From Triglochin maritima (lineage: Eukaryota; Streptophyta; Magnoliopsida; Alismatales; Juncaginaceae), in assembly GCA_963682175.1 (NCBI GenBank), contig OY821771.1:32570201-32634200 (forward strand): 64,000 nucleotides of DNA, read 5' to 3'. The notes under the pieces are model-generated. The model worked only from the letters and a program-made list of their open reading frames with translations. It did not search any database and had not been told where the DNA came from. Made by a program: the position numbers and the translations under genes. This document shows positions 24,172 to 35,732 of this stretch, piece by piece. Every line of letters begins with the position of its first letter. Within the stretch, counting starts at the first letter, position 1.

Positions 24172-26243
24172 TGTAGGATTTCATGTTTAATTATACATAT
24201 ATATTTTTCGAATTTTCATGTATAATAAGGATCAATTTTCAATTTTCTAGAATTTATTGCATGCATCGGTTTGTTTTAACAAACTAGTTTCAAAAACTCT
24301 ATTAAAACAAACATGAAGGAGCTCCGAAATTCATACCTAGAAGTTCTCTAAAACTTCTCGAAGATTCGGAGACGGTTGGGATGCTCCTCGCTGCGCCGGA
24401 TGCCTCCGAGTATTCACCAAACTCTAAACAAGATCGGAGAGAGGGAAGCTAGTCTCTCAATCTCCGATTGGGTTTAGAATCTAATTACTAACCCCTCTTT
24501 AGTTCCCTTTAGAAGATGACCTCTGAAGAACTAAAACTAAACTTAAGAATTAAGGAATTTTCGTGGAGAATTATGGAGAGAGATTTTGCATAAGAAAAAT
24601 AATGAATTAATTAAGGAGGTAATGAGATAACCTTGTATTTATAGGTTCTCTCCAAATTACCTATTCATGTGCAACCTCTTGCCCATGATTCCATGCAAAA
24701 TTCCATCTAACCATCCATTATTTATTAATAAATAATCTTAGCCACGAATTAAATCAATTATGGACCAATTCCATGCATGATCTAATTAATTCTTAAATTA
24801 ATTCTGCATAAAACCGTCTGACCGGTCGACCGTCTGCGAGGTCCGGTCGACCGTTTAGACCTGGTTTCGGTCGACCGTTTAGACACTCGGTCGACCGTTC
24901 GCAACATTAAAATATTTCATCACAATGTTCGGTCGACCGACCGATAAATTCGGTCGACCGAAAACGAACAGACGAAATCCCTATTACGATGTACACACAT
25001 CCGGTCGACCATGCAATATTGTGGTCGACCGTCCCACATTCGGTCGACCGTTTACTGTTTAGCGGTCGACCGTTTGTGCACTGTGCTGCAGACTTATCAA
25101 ATTTCGGTTTAACCCCTACAAAATTTGACATTTCGGGATTAGTAATAAATTCACAACTTATGTAACGTATTATCCTATATAATGATCAATCATTACACCC
25201 CATAATATTTACATCACATATGAATTTAATTTAGATTCTAATTATGTTATAAATCACAACATAATTTTGATTTTGCTTGTTCACCCCATGTGTCATATTT
25301 TCTACATGAAACCCGACACATCCTATGAACTCAAAATCCCCATTTATTGTTTCTCAGTTTTGTGGTGTGACCTATGGGAGGATCTAAACTAAGTTGGCAG
25401 TGATATTAAGAGCTTAATATCACAAGCTATAAGCGGTATCTAGCTACACATTATAGCTCCCAATTAGTTAGATGTCTTAATTCCACTCGAACCAAAACCC
25501 GATCCACTTAGTGATGGAGTGCATCACTTGTGTCTGCCCATTGCCTCATGATATTAAGAATACACACAAAGTAGTATTGTGTCATCTTTGTATTAGTATT
25601 CATTTCTTGATCTCTTTAAGCTAGTTATAAATATGTGACTTAACTCAAATCACATTGTGCACATTATAACTTTGCTTTATCAAGGGGCCCACTAATATCA
25701 TCACTCAATTAAGAGGGGCAATGATAGTCTTTTGACTAACTATCTTCTCCAACAAAAGTTGTTCTTAACCAACCAATGCCTTTACACTACACTGATTGAT
25801 AGTTCAAGACACTGATCTAATTAAGTATTCCTTAAGTGATTAGATATAAGTCTCATATCAAAGGACCAAAGACACAGTAAAATATTAATGACACAGAAAC
25901 ACATTTCTATAATATTTTACTTATTAGGTCTATTCAGTATACAAAAGTAATATTTTCCTCTTTTGCATACCCGTGTCGTCACTCACTTGTAGAGCTACAA
26001 TGATCTATGACCAACACGACAATCTTAACTCGGTAATTAATGTCCCATGTTAATTACCATGATTGCGAATATCTTTTGTTTTATGCAAACCAATATCTTT
26101 CAGAGCTCTACGGTTAAGGACCAAGAGCCTCTTCCTTAACACTTCTAAAAGACGAATAACATAAACAAGGAACAAAATGATTTCTCATTCAATTCATAAT
26201 AATTGACATTTAAAAGTAAAACTTTTAGAACACATTCCCTTCA
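24172..26243 (-). repeat. Copia 5' LTR, outer end of the array
   Basis: 2,072 bp, TG...CA. The element-strand start (TGAAGGG, at 26243) abuts family B gag sequence. The first five flanking bases, GTGAG (26244-26248), should be the target-site duplication and recur beyond the left end of the array. The CGGTCGACCG array is at 24823-25072. Confidence 0.9.
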
Positions 26244-27253
26244 GTGAGTCCTTAAGAGGCACAACATGAAGATCATGTGGCTCAAGGGCCACTGGACAAA
26301 AAGATAAGGCACAATCCTGTGCCGACTCATGATGAAATTGGTCCATGTTATTCTCAACTTGACTCGAATCCTCCACCAAGTGATCGTGAATTGAAACCCC
26401 AAGTCCCTCAGACTGACTAGGAGTTTGACTTTGAAAGATTGTGCTTTGAATTTGTGGATGTGGTGGTGGTTCGATATCAAAAGATGCATCCTCATATTGA
26501 CAAGAAAAGTTACTTTCCTCACGTTTACATAATTGCTGCGACATTTGACTCACATGCAGTGTTATATTTTGTACGGACTGTTGAGTGGTTTCCATGAATG
26601 TAAGGAAAGTTTGTTTCAAGGAATCAGGTATGCGGTCAACTATGAGGTCCAAGTCAGAGCTTGGGAAATTTTGAGGTTGGGTGTTGATGGGCTGAGAATG
26701 AGTCCAATGATTTGGAGTGGGGTGTTGGTAGAATTCTGGGTAGTCGGGAGGAGGATACTGGGGTGAAAATGATGTATAAGAATTTGAATAAGAATTGTCC
26801 CCCCCACGAATCCATCCCTCTCGGGTGGTACGTGGATGCGTAATGGTCATAATGAGCATTTTGGGAAAATGTGTGCTCATACTCAGGCTCAGGGGGAACA
26901 TAAGGACATTCCCCGATAACATGACCACTCAACCCACAACAGTCGCACGGTACGGCTACTGGAGCCACCGGTGCACTCATGTTCTCTGCCATACGCATGA
27001 AAGAGGTCAAAGTTTGTTGTAATGTCTCAGTTTGTTGACCAGCATATGATCCGACATAACTAGATTGTGGTCTAGCAGTCGGTGCCTCTCTCATGTTACC
27101 CCAATATGAAGATTGCTCAGTCACACAATGAGGATTATCCCAACCATACGAGGTGTACGTCTGAGCCACCCCAGGTTGCATGGGTCCGGAATACCAGGAC
27201 GAATTGTCCTGGTCCCAACAATGATATGGATGGTCACCCATGTAACCATCCAT
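26244..27253 (-). pseudogene. Family B Gag fragment, frameshifted and interrupted
   Basis: It starts at the ATG at 27253 (MDGYMGDHPYHCW), as in family A, and keeps the CCHC knuckle CDCCGLSGHVIGEC. A run of seven C at about 26799-26805 (six bases, CTCCCC, in family A) shifts the frame after roughly 150 codons. The rest continues in the next frame, including SLKQTFLTFMETTQ, until the Copia LTR cuts it. It is non-functional as it stands. Confidence 0.82.
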
Positions 27254-28524
27254 CTTCACAAAGAACTCTAGAGTCGACCACTCTCACCACCACGAGGCTA
27301 AACTCGTAAAAAGTGCTCGACTCGACCCTAAGAACGCTACCAGAGAGTGTAAAGGGGAGGAGACTATAACGTAGAAGAAGGTGAGAAGAAGATGACTCAG
27401 AGGAGAAGGCAAACTTAACTCTAAAAGATAGATGAGAGGGTTGGTCAGAAGTTTCCTAAACAAGCACGGTTCAAACAATCCTAGACCTAAGGGAGCCTAA
27501 TTCTAGACGACTCCTAACTAGTTGAGTCGAATTGGCTCGCTTGATTCACCTCTCTCACTAATCAAACCAACTTGGCCAGGCAGTGTATAGCTAGTGGGGG
27601 CGCTTCCGACAGAGTCGGTGCCAATTAGACAACCACTTCACTTGGAAGACTTACGTCAACACAAAAACACTTTCTAGACACCAAATTAAATTCGATCAGC
27701 TTCAAGTCATAGCAAGTCAAACCAATCTTCTCCTTAATTGAGTCCGAGTCCTTAGGGCCAATGTCTAATTGATTTTAATTTTAAGGCTTGGGTGACACTT
27801 TAAGATTGTGATTTGTGGGCCACGGAAGGGTGATGAAATCCCCACCGTATCTTTTCCTACGGAGTTGCCCTTAAGATAGTTTAACTTAAATCTAGCAAAG
27901 ATAGTCAAACATTGGTCTTTAATTGGGGGGCAATTGCAAGGTTGTATGCAAACTAAATTATATGCTTAAATGCAATCGTTAAAACGCGATACGTACCTTG
28001 CCTCCAGCACTCTTCAACAATAAAAATAATTTGCAAGAATTTAGGAAGAATAATGAAAACAAAACACTATATGATGCATGCACTAAGTCCTTCTAATTTT
28101 GCCAAATTTTAGGTCAGGGATGAATTACTGTCAATTATGAAATTTTTGACCCTAACACGTGCAGTTTTACAAAAGGGAACTTTTCGAAAATTAAGATTTT
28201 ACGAGAAAGGCAAGAAAAGTTACCTCCGCAATACTCAGACGGGTTCGCCGCCCACTCTCGAAAATTCCAGTAGCTCTACGTGTCCACCCAGAGATGGAGA
28301 CGACCCCAGAAAAAATTGAAGCCCAGATGCTTCAGACGTGCGGCGGATCCGCCGCGGATTATTCTTTGGGTGCGGCGATTTCGCCGCCCTTCTTGCTCCG
28401 AATGTGCCCGGATTTCGCCGCGCACTCTGTTGTCTCCTGAAACGCAAACCCAAATAGTTAAATCGCGCACACGATAAACAGAATAGAATCGAAATCACCA
28501 AAAATAAATAAAATCTTCGTCGCC
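27254..28524 (-). other. Family B leader
   Basis: 1.3-kb leader between PBS and gag. It carries the GGGTGATGAAATCCCCACC block shared with family A (near 27829) and GC palindromes near the PBS (28340-28410). ORFs here are small and lie over the palindromes. No gene is supported. Confidence 0.7.
28340..28410. promoter_or_regulatory. Leader palindromes of family B
   Basis: GCGGCGGATCCGCCGC (28340-28355) is a 16-bp perfect palindrome. About 20 bp on is GGCGATTTCGCC. It occupies the same place relative to the PBS as the CCGCCAATTGGCGG pair of family A, but with a different sequence. Confidence 0.75.
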
Positions 28525-28548
28525 TCCCCGGTAACGGCGCCAAAAACT

Positions 28549-29740
28549 TGATGAGAATTGTATTTATACCGCAAGTGCACGGCGTCAATGAAGACGTGGC
28601 AAGTACGGGTCGAACACAAGGAGGGAGAGATATTGTTATTTTTGTGATTTTCGGTTAAGGAAAGAAAGAAAGAGAAATATGTTTGGTTTGAGATTTTTGG
28701 TTTTTTAATTTTCTAAAGCAAGAACAACAAAAGAAAAACTAAAAAGAAAACAAATATGGATGAGAGTCCAGCGGGTGGAGGTTTAGATGTCGGGTTTTGT
28801 TTAAAGAAATCTGAAACTTATAATAAATCATATTAGTTATAAAGCATTACATGATAAATGATTCAACATAAACTCAAGTAATCAAAATATACTAATACGA
28901 AATTAAAATAATAACATCATTCTTCTTCTCATTACCCTAAATCCGTCACCCCCACCCTTTGGAGAGAGTTAGAAACTCATGGATGGAAGGAGGGAGAGGG
29001 GGTCCTAGAGAAACTACAAAAGAAAACTAAAAAAACACAAAATAAAAGAACAGAATTTTATTGCTAAAGAGAAGAACTTCTTTACAACATAATTTCGGAG
29101 CTATTTATAGCCGATATAAGGGATCCAAGTATGAAATATGTAAGTACACACGTCAACACGCAACTGGTAAAAATTTGATCGCACAGATCAACTTTTGTCC
29201 GGCGGAATCGCCGTAATTTGTACATGGGGTGCGGCGGAATCGCCACCTTTTTTGCTCAGATTCGATCCGGATTTTTCCTGTGTGTTTATGGTATGATTTA
29301 GATGTCCTTTGCGCGTCTGGATTGATTTCTTTCCTTTCCTTTGAGCTCCGAATTTATTTCTTCATATATTTGGAGATCCAAATTGTTTTTTCTTTAAAAC
29401 TTCTCCAAATAATATTTTGGTACTTTAATTTGCAGTCGGGTCCTCGGCTTTTTGCAATTAAGTCCCTGACTACTTTTGTGCTTAAGTCCTTGGCCTTTTT
29501 GTAATTAGGTCATTGAATGCTTTTATGCTTGGATGGACTTCCATTTGAATCCCGATAATCTTGAACTTGGTCTTTATGACAGAAATCAGTCTCTTGCACG
29601 CATTTATGCTCGGGATATGGGTAATTTGCATTCATGTCCCTGTATTATGTAAATAAGACTAAACACATACCTTAGTAGCATTTATTGATATAAAATTAAT
29701 CTAAATGAAAGACGTATGATGCAATGTATGCAATGCATCA
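28549..29740 (-). repeat. Family B 5' LTR
   Basis: 1,192 bp with 5-bp inverted ends TGATG...CATCA. Two GGCGGAATCGCC units (about 29201-29243) lie about 100 bp upstream of the TATA box TATAAATA (near 29111-29104, minus). The mate LTR is not in the window. Confidence 0.8.
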
Positions 29741-29754
29741 ATATATCATTCATT

Positions 29755-30333
29755 TTTTGGCATTCTGGGGTCGTGTAATGATCTCAATGTCCTACATCGA
29801 TTTCCTATTTTTATCGACATTCTAGGACGGGCGCTCCTATGAATTTTGAGGTGAACAACCAATCTTATGATATGGGGTACCATTTCACGGATGATATATT
29901 ACCGCAATGGGCTGCATTCATCCAATCCGTCATTCTCCCACAAACTCCATCAGATAGATTGTTTGCTAAGCATCAGGAGGTCATTCGTAAGGATGTGGAA
30001 CGAGCGTTCGGAGTGCTTCAAGCACGCTTTGCAATTGTTAGGAGGCCATCACTCGCATGGAATCCTAATAGTTTAAACAATGTCATGATGACATGCATTA
30101 TAATGCACAACATGATAGTGGAGGATGAGCAAGACACATATGTTAATTTTAGAGATACAACCGAATTCGTCCAGGATCAACCGAGTTCGTCCGGTAGAAT
30201 TTATGATGATCAGTCCTTTCGGTTCTTGTCTAGCTACGTTGTTGATATTAACAAGTACTTGGATAATAGAGATCGCGTTCAAGACCGTCGTAAACATTTG
30301 CAACTCAAAGAGGACTTGATCGAGAACATCTGA
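29755..30333 (+). pseudogene. PIF/Harbinger transposase, C-terminal fragment
   Basis: The ORF 29839-30333 (164 residues) has the Harbinger DDE-4 C-terminus: MGYHFTDDILPQWAAF, LPQTPSDRLFAKHQE and KDVERAFGVLQARFAIVRR, with the catalytic Glu at residue 54 (in VERAFG) and the usual IIMHNMIVEDE. The preceding frame (29765-29835) still reads GSCNDLNVL with the second catalytic Asp at 29780-29782, so one frameshift lies just before 29839. The N-terminal two thirds are absent, probably lost at the family B boundary. The family role is excision and insertion with a Myb-like partner protein, which is not seen here. Confidence 0.88.
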
Positions 30334-30754
30334 CAGCGCTACAGACAACTTAGGGAATGAGAATGATTTTTATTAATTGTATTTTATTTTAATTTCGAAG
30401 TCTAGTTATTATAACGTATGTTTAATATTTAATAAATTTTAATTTCAATTATTCGTAAGTATTCACTTTTAATTATTTTAATTTATGATAAATAAATTAT
30501 GTGATATAATTAATTGGAATTGTGGAAAATAAAAAATGAGAGAAAATAAATGTGGTGGAAGTGAGAGAGTATTGATGTGACTAAGTTGACATTTATGGGT
30601 GAGTTGTGGTTGAGAGTTGAACAGTAGAAAATATATATATAATAAATCTTGAAATCAAAAGGAAGAGAGAAGAAAAATGTCATGCTCATGTGACGAAGAG
30701 AGAGAATCATGATTTGACTACGTTGACATTTATGAAAATGTCATGGTTGAACAT
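30334..30754. other. AT-rich tail after Harbinger fragment
   Basis: No ORF of substance. GTTGACATTTATG recurs twice (about 30587 and 30723). It may be the 3' non-coding end of the Harbinger element, but no terminal inverted repeat was identified. Confidence 0.4.
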
Positions 30755-32147
30755 TGTGGGATCTTGTATGACCTTAATTCTAATCAATTTTAACAATCCC
30801 TAACTTAATATACAGCGCAAACAATAATTAAAATAAGTAGGGAAAGGAACAAACAAACCATAGTATACTCAAGGTGGTTTTTATAGAGGTTCGGTCTCCC
30901 TCCTACTTACTCTCTTGCAAGCTCCGCTCGACCACGAGCTCCACCTACGTCTTCATTAACCAATCTCGTCCTGGGTCTAGATTAAGCCTTTACAACTTCA
31001 AGCTAGCGAACAACCCTCGCTGAGCTCGGATGCTCCTCTCACAACCCGAGAAGGACACTTCGGGCTTTCACCGAGACCTTTGCTTCTTTGACAATTGAGT
31101 GGAGTGGTCAAAATACTCTCTAACTTGAGCACACTTTGAGTATGAGTAGGATTTGATAACTAAAGTGTGGAAGAAGTGTAAGCTTGGGAGTGTAGGATTT
31201 GGGATTTGAAGTTTGTGAGAAGTCTCTAGTATGTGGAGCAATTGGAAGTATGAGAGATGTGTAAATAAGGTGTATGGACATCTATTTATAAGCTCCTAGA
31301 GAGATATAGCCGTTGGGAAAGAATTAGATGAGTTGTGTGTAAGATACATAAATCAGAAATTGATGTTTTGCCATTCTGTCCCTCAACCGTCGACCGAATC
31401 GGGAAGAACGGTCAACCATTTCCTTAAGTATTCGACTGCTTCCAAGTATAAGGAAACGTTCGAACCACATTAAACTTCGGTCGAACCTATTTGAGTTATG
31501 ACTTAAGTTAACGGTCGACCGCAAAAGGCGCGATCGACCATTCTGGGGATCTTGGCCAGGACAAAGGATATATCGGTCGACCACAAAAGGAAGGTCCGGT
31601 CGACCAAAAATAACAGGCACTTTTGGGCACTCTAATTGTTTATATTCGGTCGATCGGTGACCAAATGTATTTTGGGGTTAGATGAAAATATGAATATGAC
31701 CGTTGTATAATACGATAAAAAATGACCATATGAAAATATAGGTAATCGGTCGACCGGAAGGTCAAAGTCGGTCGACTGTTTGGGTCCAGATAGTTCTATA
31801 CAACTTGGTTATCTCATGGAATTGGGTTGCCTATTCAAATCGAATTGATCAGGAAATTTGTATGTGACTTCTATAGGTTCCCTAGAGTCTATGTGAATGG
31901 ATTTTATCTCTTGTATGCTCAATTTCACATAAATTCCTAACTCAAGATGGAAACAAAATTACATGTCTTCAAAAGCTTGATTACATGTCTTGACTTCAAT
32001 TTCATTCTTCCTTGAGTCTTGATCACATGTAGATGTTAGCACAATATAATATATCTTCTATGCATAATGTGTGCTACTCTACACACATTATGATTAAGAT
32101 AAGGTTGATTAAATCATCAAAATACAGATTAATGCCAAAATCCAACA
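30755..32147 (-). repeat. Solo LTR, SIRE-like Copia
   Basis: 1,393 bp that aligns, reverse-complemented, with the LTR at 43890-45419: start TGTTGGATTTTGGCATTAATC versus TGTTGACTTTTGGCCTTAATC, and end TACAAGATCCCACA versus CATACGATCCTACA. No PBS or PPT flanks it, so it is a solo LTR. TATA box near 31290-31283 (minus). An ORF at 31324-31620 lies in the palindrome region and is not a gene. The flanks AACAT and ATATG are not a clean target duplication. Confidence 0.85.
31386..31782. repeat. GGTCGACC array in SIRE-like solo LTR
   Basis: Intact and decayed forms of CGGTCGACCG (for example near 31509, 31573, 31595, 31746) at irregular spacing, upstream of the TATA box on the element strand. Many units have one C-to-T or G-to-A change (GGTCGACCA, GATCGACC). 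Confidence 0.8.
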
Positions 32148-32831
32148 ATATGACCTGATTGTGCACTTCTGAACATCTTTAAACAGCAGAACTTCACCTG
32201 AAATTTAGGCGAGTTAGTTATGATTGGCCATTAGCATTAGTTTTACTAGAGCTTTTAATTTTTGAAGCTGATTGATGATGTTTTGCCTTACAAAAGATCA
32301 CATACATGTCCCGTTTGGATACCTCTAAAACTGTGTTTTGTGGAAAAATATAGTCATTGTAAAAATGAGGTTCGTAAATCAACGAAAAGAATTTTCCAAT
32401 TCTGATAAAAATAATCTAAGAATTCTTTTCCTTGAAAGGTATTAGATATAAAAATGAAGAGCTTTTTTTCCACCGAAAGTCAAAAACCTTGATATCCAAT
32501 TGACCACACTCTCTTCCACAGGGTCCTTACATGATACATCCTCTTTGGTTTGTATTTTTTTTATGACCTAGAATTTTTTCGACATCTGTTATCTTGTGAG
32601 ACGAGCCGTGGTTTCAAAGTGTGGGTGACCTAACACTAAGTATTCAAGGTGTATTTTTTGTGCCTACATATAATCAACCTCAAAACGTGGAATCCACTCT
32701 TTCAACCAGCCGCATTGGCTATCTTTCATTTGTATTGCATCCACTATAAATATCTCCTTCCATTGTTCCACACTACTTTGTTTGCCCGTGAACAATGGGC
32801 AAACATCACACCCATCTCTTGTTGGGAGAGG
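32148..32831. other. Unassigned stretch
   Basis: About 680 bp without a convincing ORF or repeat. A 61-residue ORF (32649-32834) runs into the next LTR and has no recognisable motif. Confidence 0.4.
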
Positions 32832-33700
32832 TGATTAACATCATATCATGTATATATTTGTGTCTTATATCTATTATCTTGAACCTAAACAATGCTACGT
32901 AACGAGTTTTATGTTTAAGTTTCAGGAATAAACATCTTTGGGAAGAAGAGACTAAAAATGACTTAAAACAAGGAAAAAAACTGAATTGCAATACTTATGG
33001 ATTGAGATGCAAGAGAGAAGGACCCGGATGTAAACCAAAAGGATCAATGAGAAAATCAAGAAGCTCCACACCATCATGATGAGTATTTTGGCTATTAGAT
33101 TCGGGCCCAATCATCAACAACCAAATATGGTTCATCAAACATCAAGAAATCAAGCCAGAAACAAGCCACCGAAATCTAGATGTGATCCAACCATTCCAGA
33201 CAGCCAATTGGCGGTCCAAATTGGTCCAAACAATTAATGGTTTAGTCGGGTCGTGGATTATGTTGTTTTATGTCCATTTATAGTATGTGTTTAGTCTCAT
33301 ACCGGGGGATTGTCCCCGGTTACCTTTTTCTATGGCTATAAATAGAATTTTTCCTCCTCCTTTGTAATCCATCTCCTCTCTTGGTGGTCATTCTCTCTAC
33401 TAGGAGTAAAGCCTTGGAGCAAAACTCTGGTGGAGAGATGCTACTTGTAAGGTGAGTGACAATAAAGAATGTTTTGTTAATTTTATATTGTCTCTTTTCA
33501 ATTCTTGCATGCTTAGTTTAATTTCATTTTTCTTAACGAGTAGTGAGTAGTCTCATCCCCCTTTGGGGGTGGAGGTGATGTAGATTATGTGGTAGTATTG
33601 GGTTCTTCTATTTGTGTCATTTTATATGCTTAATGTAGATCTATACTTGTAGCATGCTTAAACTTATATTAGATGAGATAATGTCCACACTAGGTACTTA
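32832..33700 (+). repeat. Truncated family-A-related LTR
   Basis: It starts TGATTAACATCATATCATG and follows the family A U3: a decayed palindrome (CAGCCAATTGGCGGTCC, about 33201), the hairpin ACCGGGGGATTGTCCCCGGT (about 33301-33320) and TATA TATAAATA (near 33337). The PBS-proximal third is missing. Similarity fades by about 33700, where Copia sequence begins. Confidence 0.75.
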
Positions 33701-33713
33701 TCTCATGATAGTT

Positions 33714-34022
33714 TTAGAGTTTATCTTGTTGCCTGTAACGATTTGATGAGAATGACTTGTTATGTATGGATCCATGTTTGATCCATGGCTTGCATACATG
33801 ACCTTCTTTTCCTTGTGTAATGAACTCATCTGGCTGCTTCATATAGATCTCCTCCTTTATGTGCCAATGAGGAAACATTGTCTTCACATCCATTTGCTCT
33901 AACTCAATGTCATCCATTGCCACCATGGATAACAACACTCTAATATAGGTATGCTTTACAATAGGTGAGAAGATCTTGTTGTAATCAATCCCTTCCTTCT
34001 GAGCATATCCTTTTGCCACCAA
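33714..34022 (-). pseudogene. Tork-like RT, N-terminal fragment
   Basis: It reads LVAKGYAQKEGIDYNKIFSP, VVKHT-like, then ELEQMDVKTMFPHWHIKEEI and YMKQPDEF. The second half, with the YVDD box, is gone. Frames are broken between this and the integrase. Confidence 0.82.
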
Positions 34023-35729
34023 ACTAGCCTTGTATTTTTACTCCTCATTCAAAGTTGATTCTTTCTTCCTAAAGATCCACTTGCACCCCAATCACACGCT
34101 TTCTCCCCTTGGAATCTCCGTTAACTCCCAATTCTGATTCTTATGAAGAGACTCCATGTCTTCGGTCATGGCCACCATCCACTTGTTCTTGTCATCCTGC
34201 TCAACGACTTCATTGAATGTGGAAGGGTCCCCACATTCAGTTACAAGTGCAAACGCAATGCTAACGTCATCATGACCATACCTTTGCGCGGTGCCTTAAT
34301 GATCCTCCATTGTATCCTCTGAGCAATACTCTCATGCTCAGGCTCTTCCTCTACTCGTGAGTCGATTCTTTCATGCTGAACTTCTCTATTCAATTCACCC
34401 TTTGAAGTTGTGACCCTTACTTCAATTTCGTCCCCTTGCATGGAACACTCTTGCTGCTCTGTCCCCTCAAGGTCTTTGAGTAAACTCGTCTCATCAAAGA
34501 CTACATTACTCTGCAAGAACACATTCTTGTCCGTTGGGTCCCAAAGCTTATATCCTTTAACTGACCTGTCGTAACCCAGAAAAATGCATTCCTTCGATTT
34601 CGAATCCAGTTTCGACTGTTGTGTCTCATCAACCAATGTATAAGTTTTGCACCCAAATATTCTTAGCCTTGAATAATCATATGGTTCACCCGTCCACACT
34701 TCCTGAGGTGTCTTCAATTCAAGCGTTGATGACGGTGAGACGTTAACTAGATAGCAAGCAAGATCAACTGCCTCGGCCTAGAAATCCTTGGACAGATTCG
34801 CATGTAGCCTCATGTTTCTAGCCTATTCACACAGAGTCTTGTTCATCATGTCAGCTACGTTGTTCTGTTCAGGACTTCACGGTGTAGTGAAATACCTCGT
34901 GATACCTTCTTCTTCACAGGAACTCGTAAACTCCTTTGAGGTGTATTTACTTTCATTATCTGTCCTCAAGTATTTAACAGATTTCCTCGTACTTTTCTCT
35001 ACCTAGGCCTTCCATGCTTTAAACTTCTCAAACACATCAGATATATTTTTCAGAAAGTAGACCCATACCTTTCTTGAGAAGTTGTCGATGAATGTGATGA
35101 AATATTCGACTCCACCTTCTGACCGAACCGGTGTTGGTCCCCAGACGTCTGAGTGCACATACTCCAATACGTTTTTCATCTTATGAATAGTCGCCTTGAA
35201 TTGAATCTTGTGATGTTTCTCGAAGACAATATTTGCAAAAATTCAATTTGCAACTCTTAACACCTTTCAGCAGACCTTGTTTGTGTAACTCGCACAAACT
35301 TTTTTCCGACATATGACCAAGTCTCATATGCCACAATATGGTGTTGTCTTCGTCGATATGTGCAACACTTGTTGCACCCTTTCTTGCCACTGCATTTCCT
35401 TGTATCCAGTACAAGTTGCCCACTTTGGTTCCCTTTATCACTGTCATCGCTCCATGAGTGACCTTCACCTTTCCGTCTGTTCAAGACGATCTTCACCCAA
35501 GAGTATCCAACTCTCCTAGAGATATCAGGTCTTTCTTCAACTTTGGAACATGATGCACTCCCGTCAATGTTCGAATGCATCCATCAAACATCTTAAATTG
35601 TATGGAACCAATCCTCACGGTAGTGCATGGTGCATCGTTTTCCATAACAACGATCCCTCCTTTAAGTGGTTCAGAAGAGGTAAACCACTCTCTAACCGGG
35701 CACATATGATATGATGCTCCTGTATCCAA
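34023..35729 (-). pseudogene. Tork-like protease and integrase
   Basis: The protease at 35729-35493 keeps the catalytic DTGAS (residues 2-6) and ends VPKLKKDLISLG. The pre-integrase HHCC zinc site is at about 35370-35210 (HMRLGHMSEKSLCELHKQGL...CKLNFCKYC). The integrase core follows in broken frames with YLRTDNE, but the catalytic Glu of the usual QNGVAE motif reads Asp (QNNVAD, about 34870-34845). The C-terminal part at 34717-34241 (FGCKTYTLVDETQQSKLDSK, then FLGYDRSVKGYKLWDP) is continuous. Several stops make the polyprotein non-functional. Confidence 0.85.
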
Positions 35730-35732
35730 AAT

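Larger units (their letters stand above)
1..26243 (-). repeat. Tandem Copia array, 14,783-bp repeat unit
   Basis: Positions 1-11439 recur at 14784-26243. The offset is exactly 14,783 up to about 10156, then 14,804 after a 21-bp indel. On the minus strand the order is LTR (26243-24172), tRNA-iMet PBS, leader with a nested element, gag, decayed pol, PPT, LTR (11439-9389), PBS, leader with the same nested element, then gag running off the left edge. I noticed no difference between the copies over 1-10156, including the nested element. This is the product expected from unequal recombination between the two LTRs of one Copia element after the nested insertion. An assembly duplication would give the same picture. 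Confidence 0.9.
26244..29740 (-). mobile_element. Family B gag-only Athila-like element, 5' part
   Basis: Minus-strand order: LTR 29740-28549, tRNA-Asp PBS 28542-28525 (TGGCGCCGTTACCGGGGA), leader, gag start, then interruption by the Copia array at 26243. The gag aligns with family A, but the LTR is different, so B is a sister family. The missing gag end and 3' LTR should lie left of the window beyond the Copia array. Confidence 0.85.

Noticed and set aside
32649..32991. Small ORFs around 32.6-33.0 kb
   Set aside because: They overlap the start of the truncated Athila-like LTR on both strands and show no motif.
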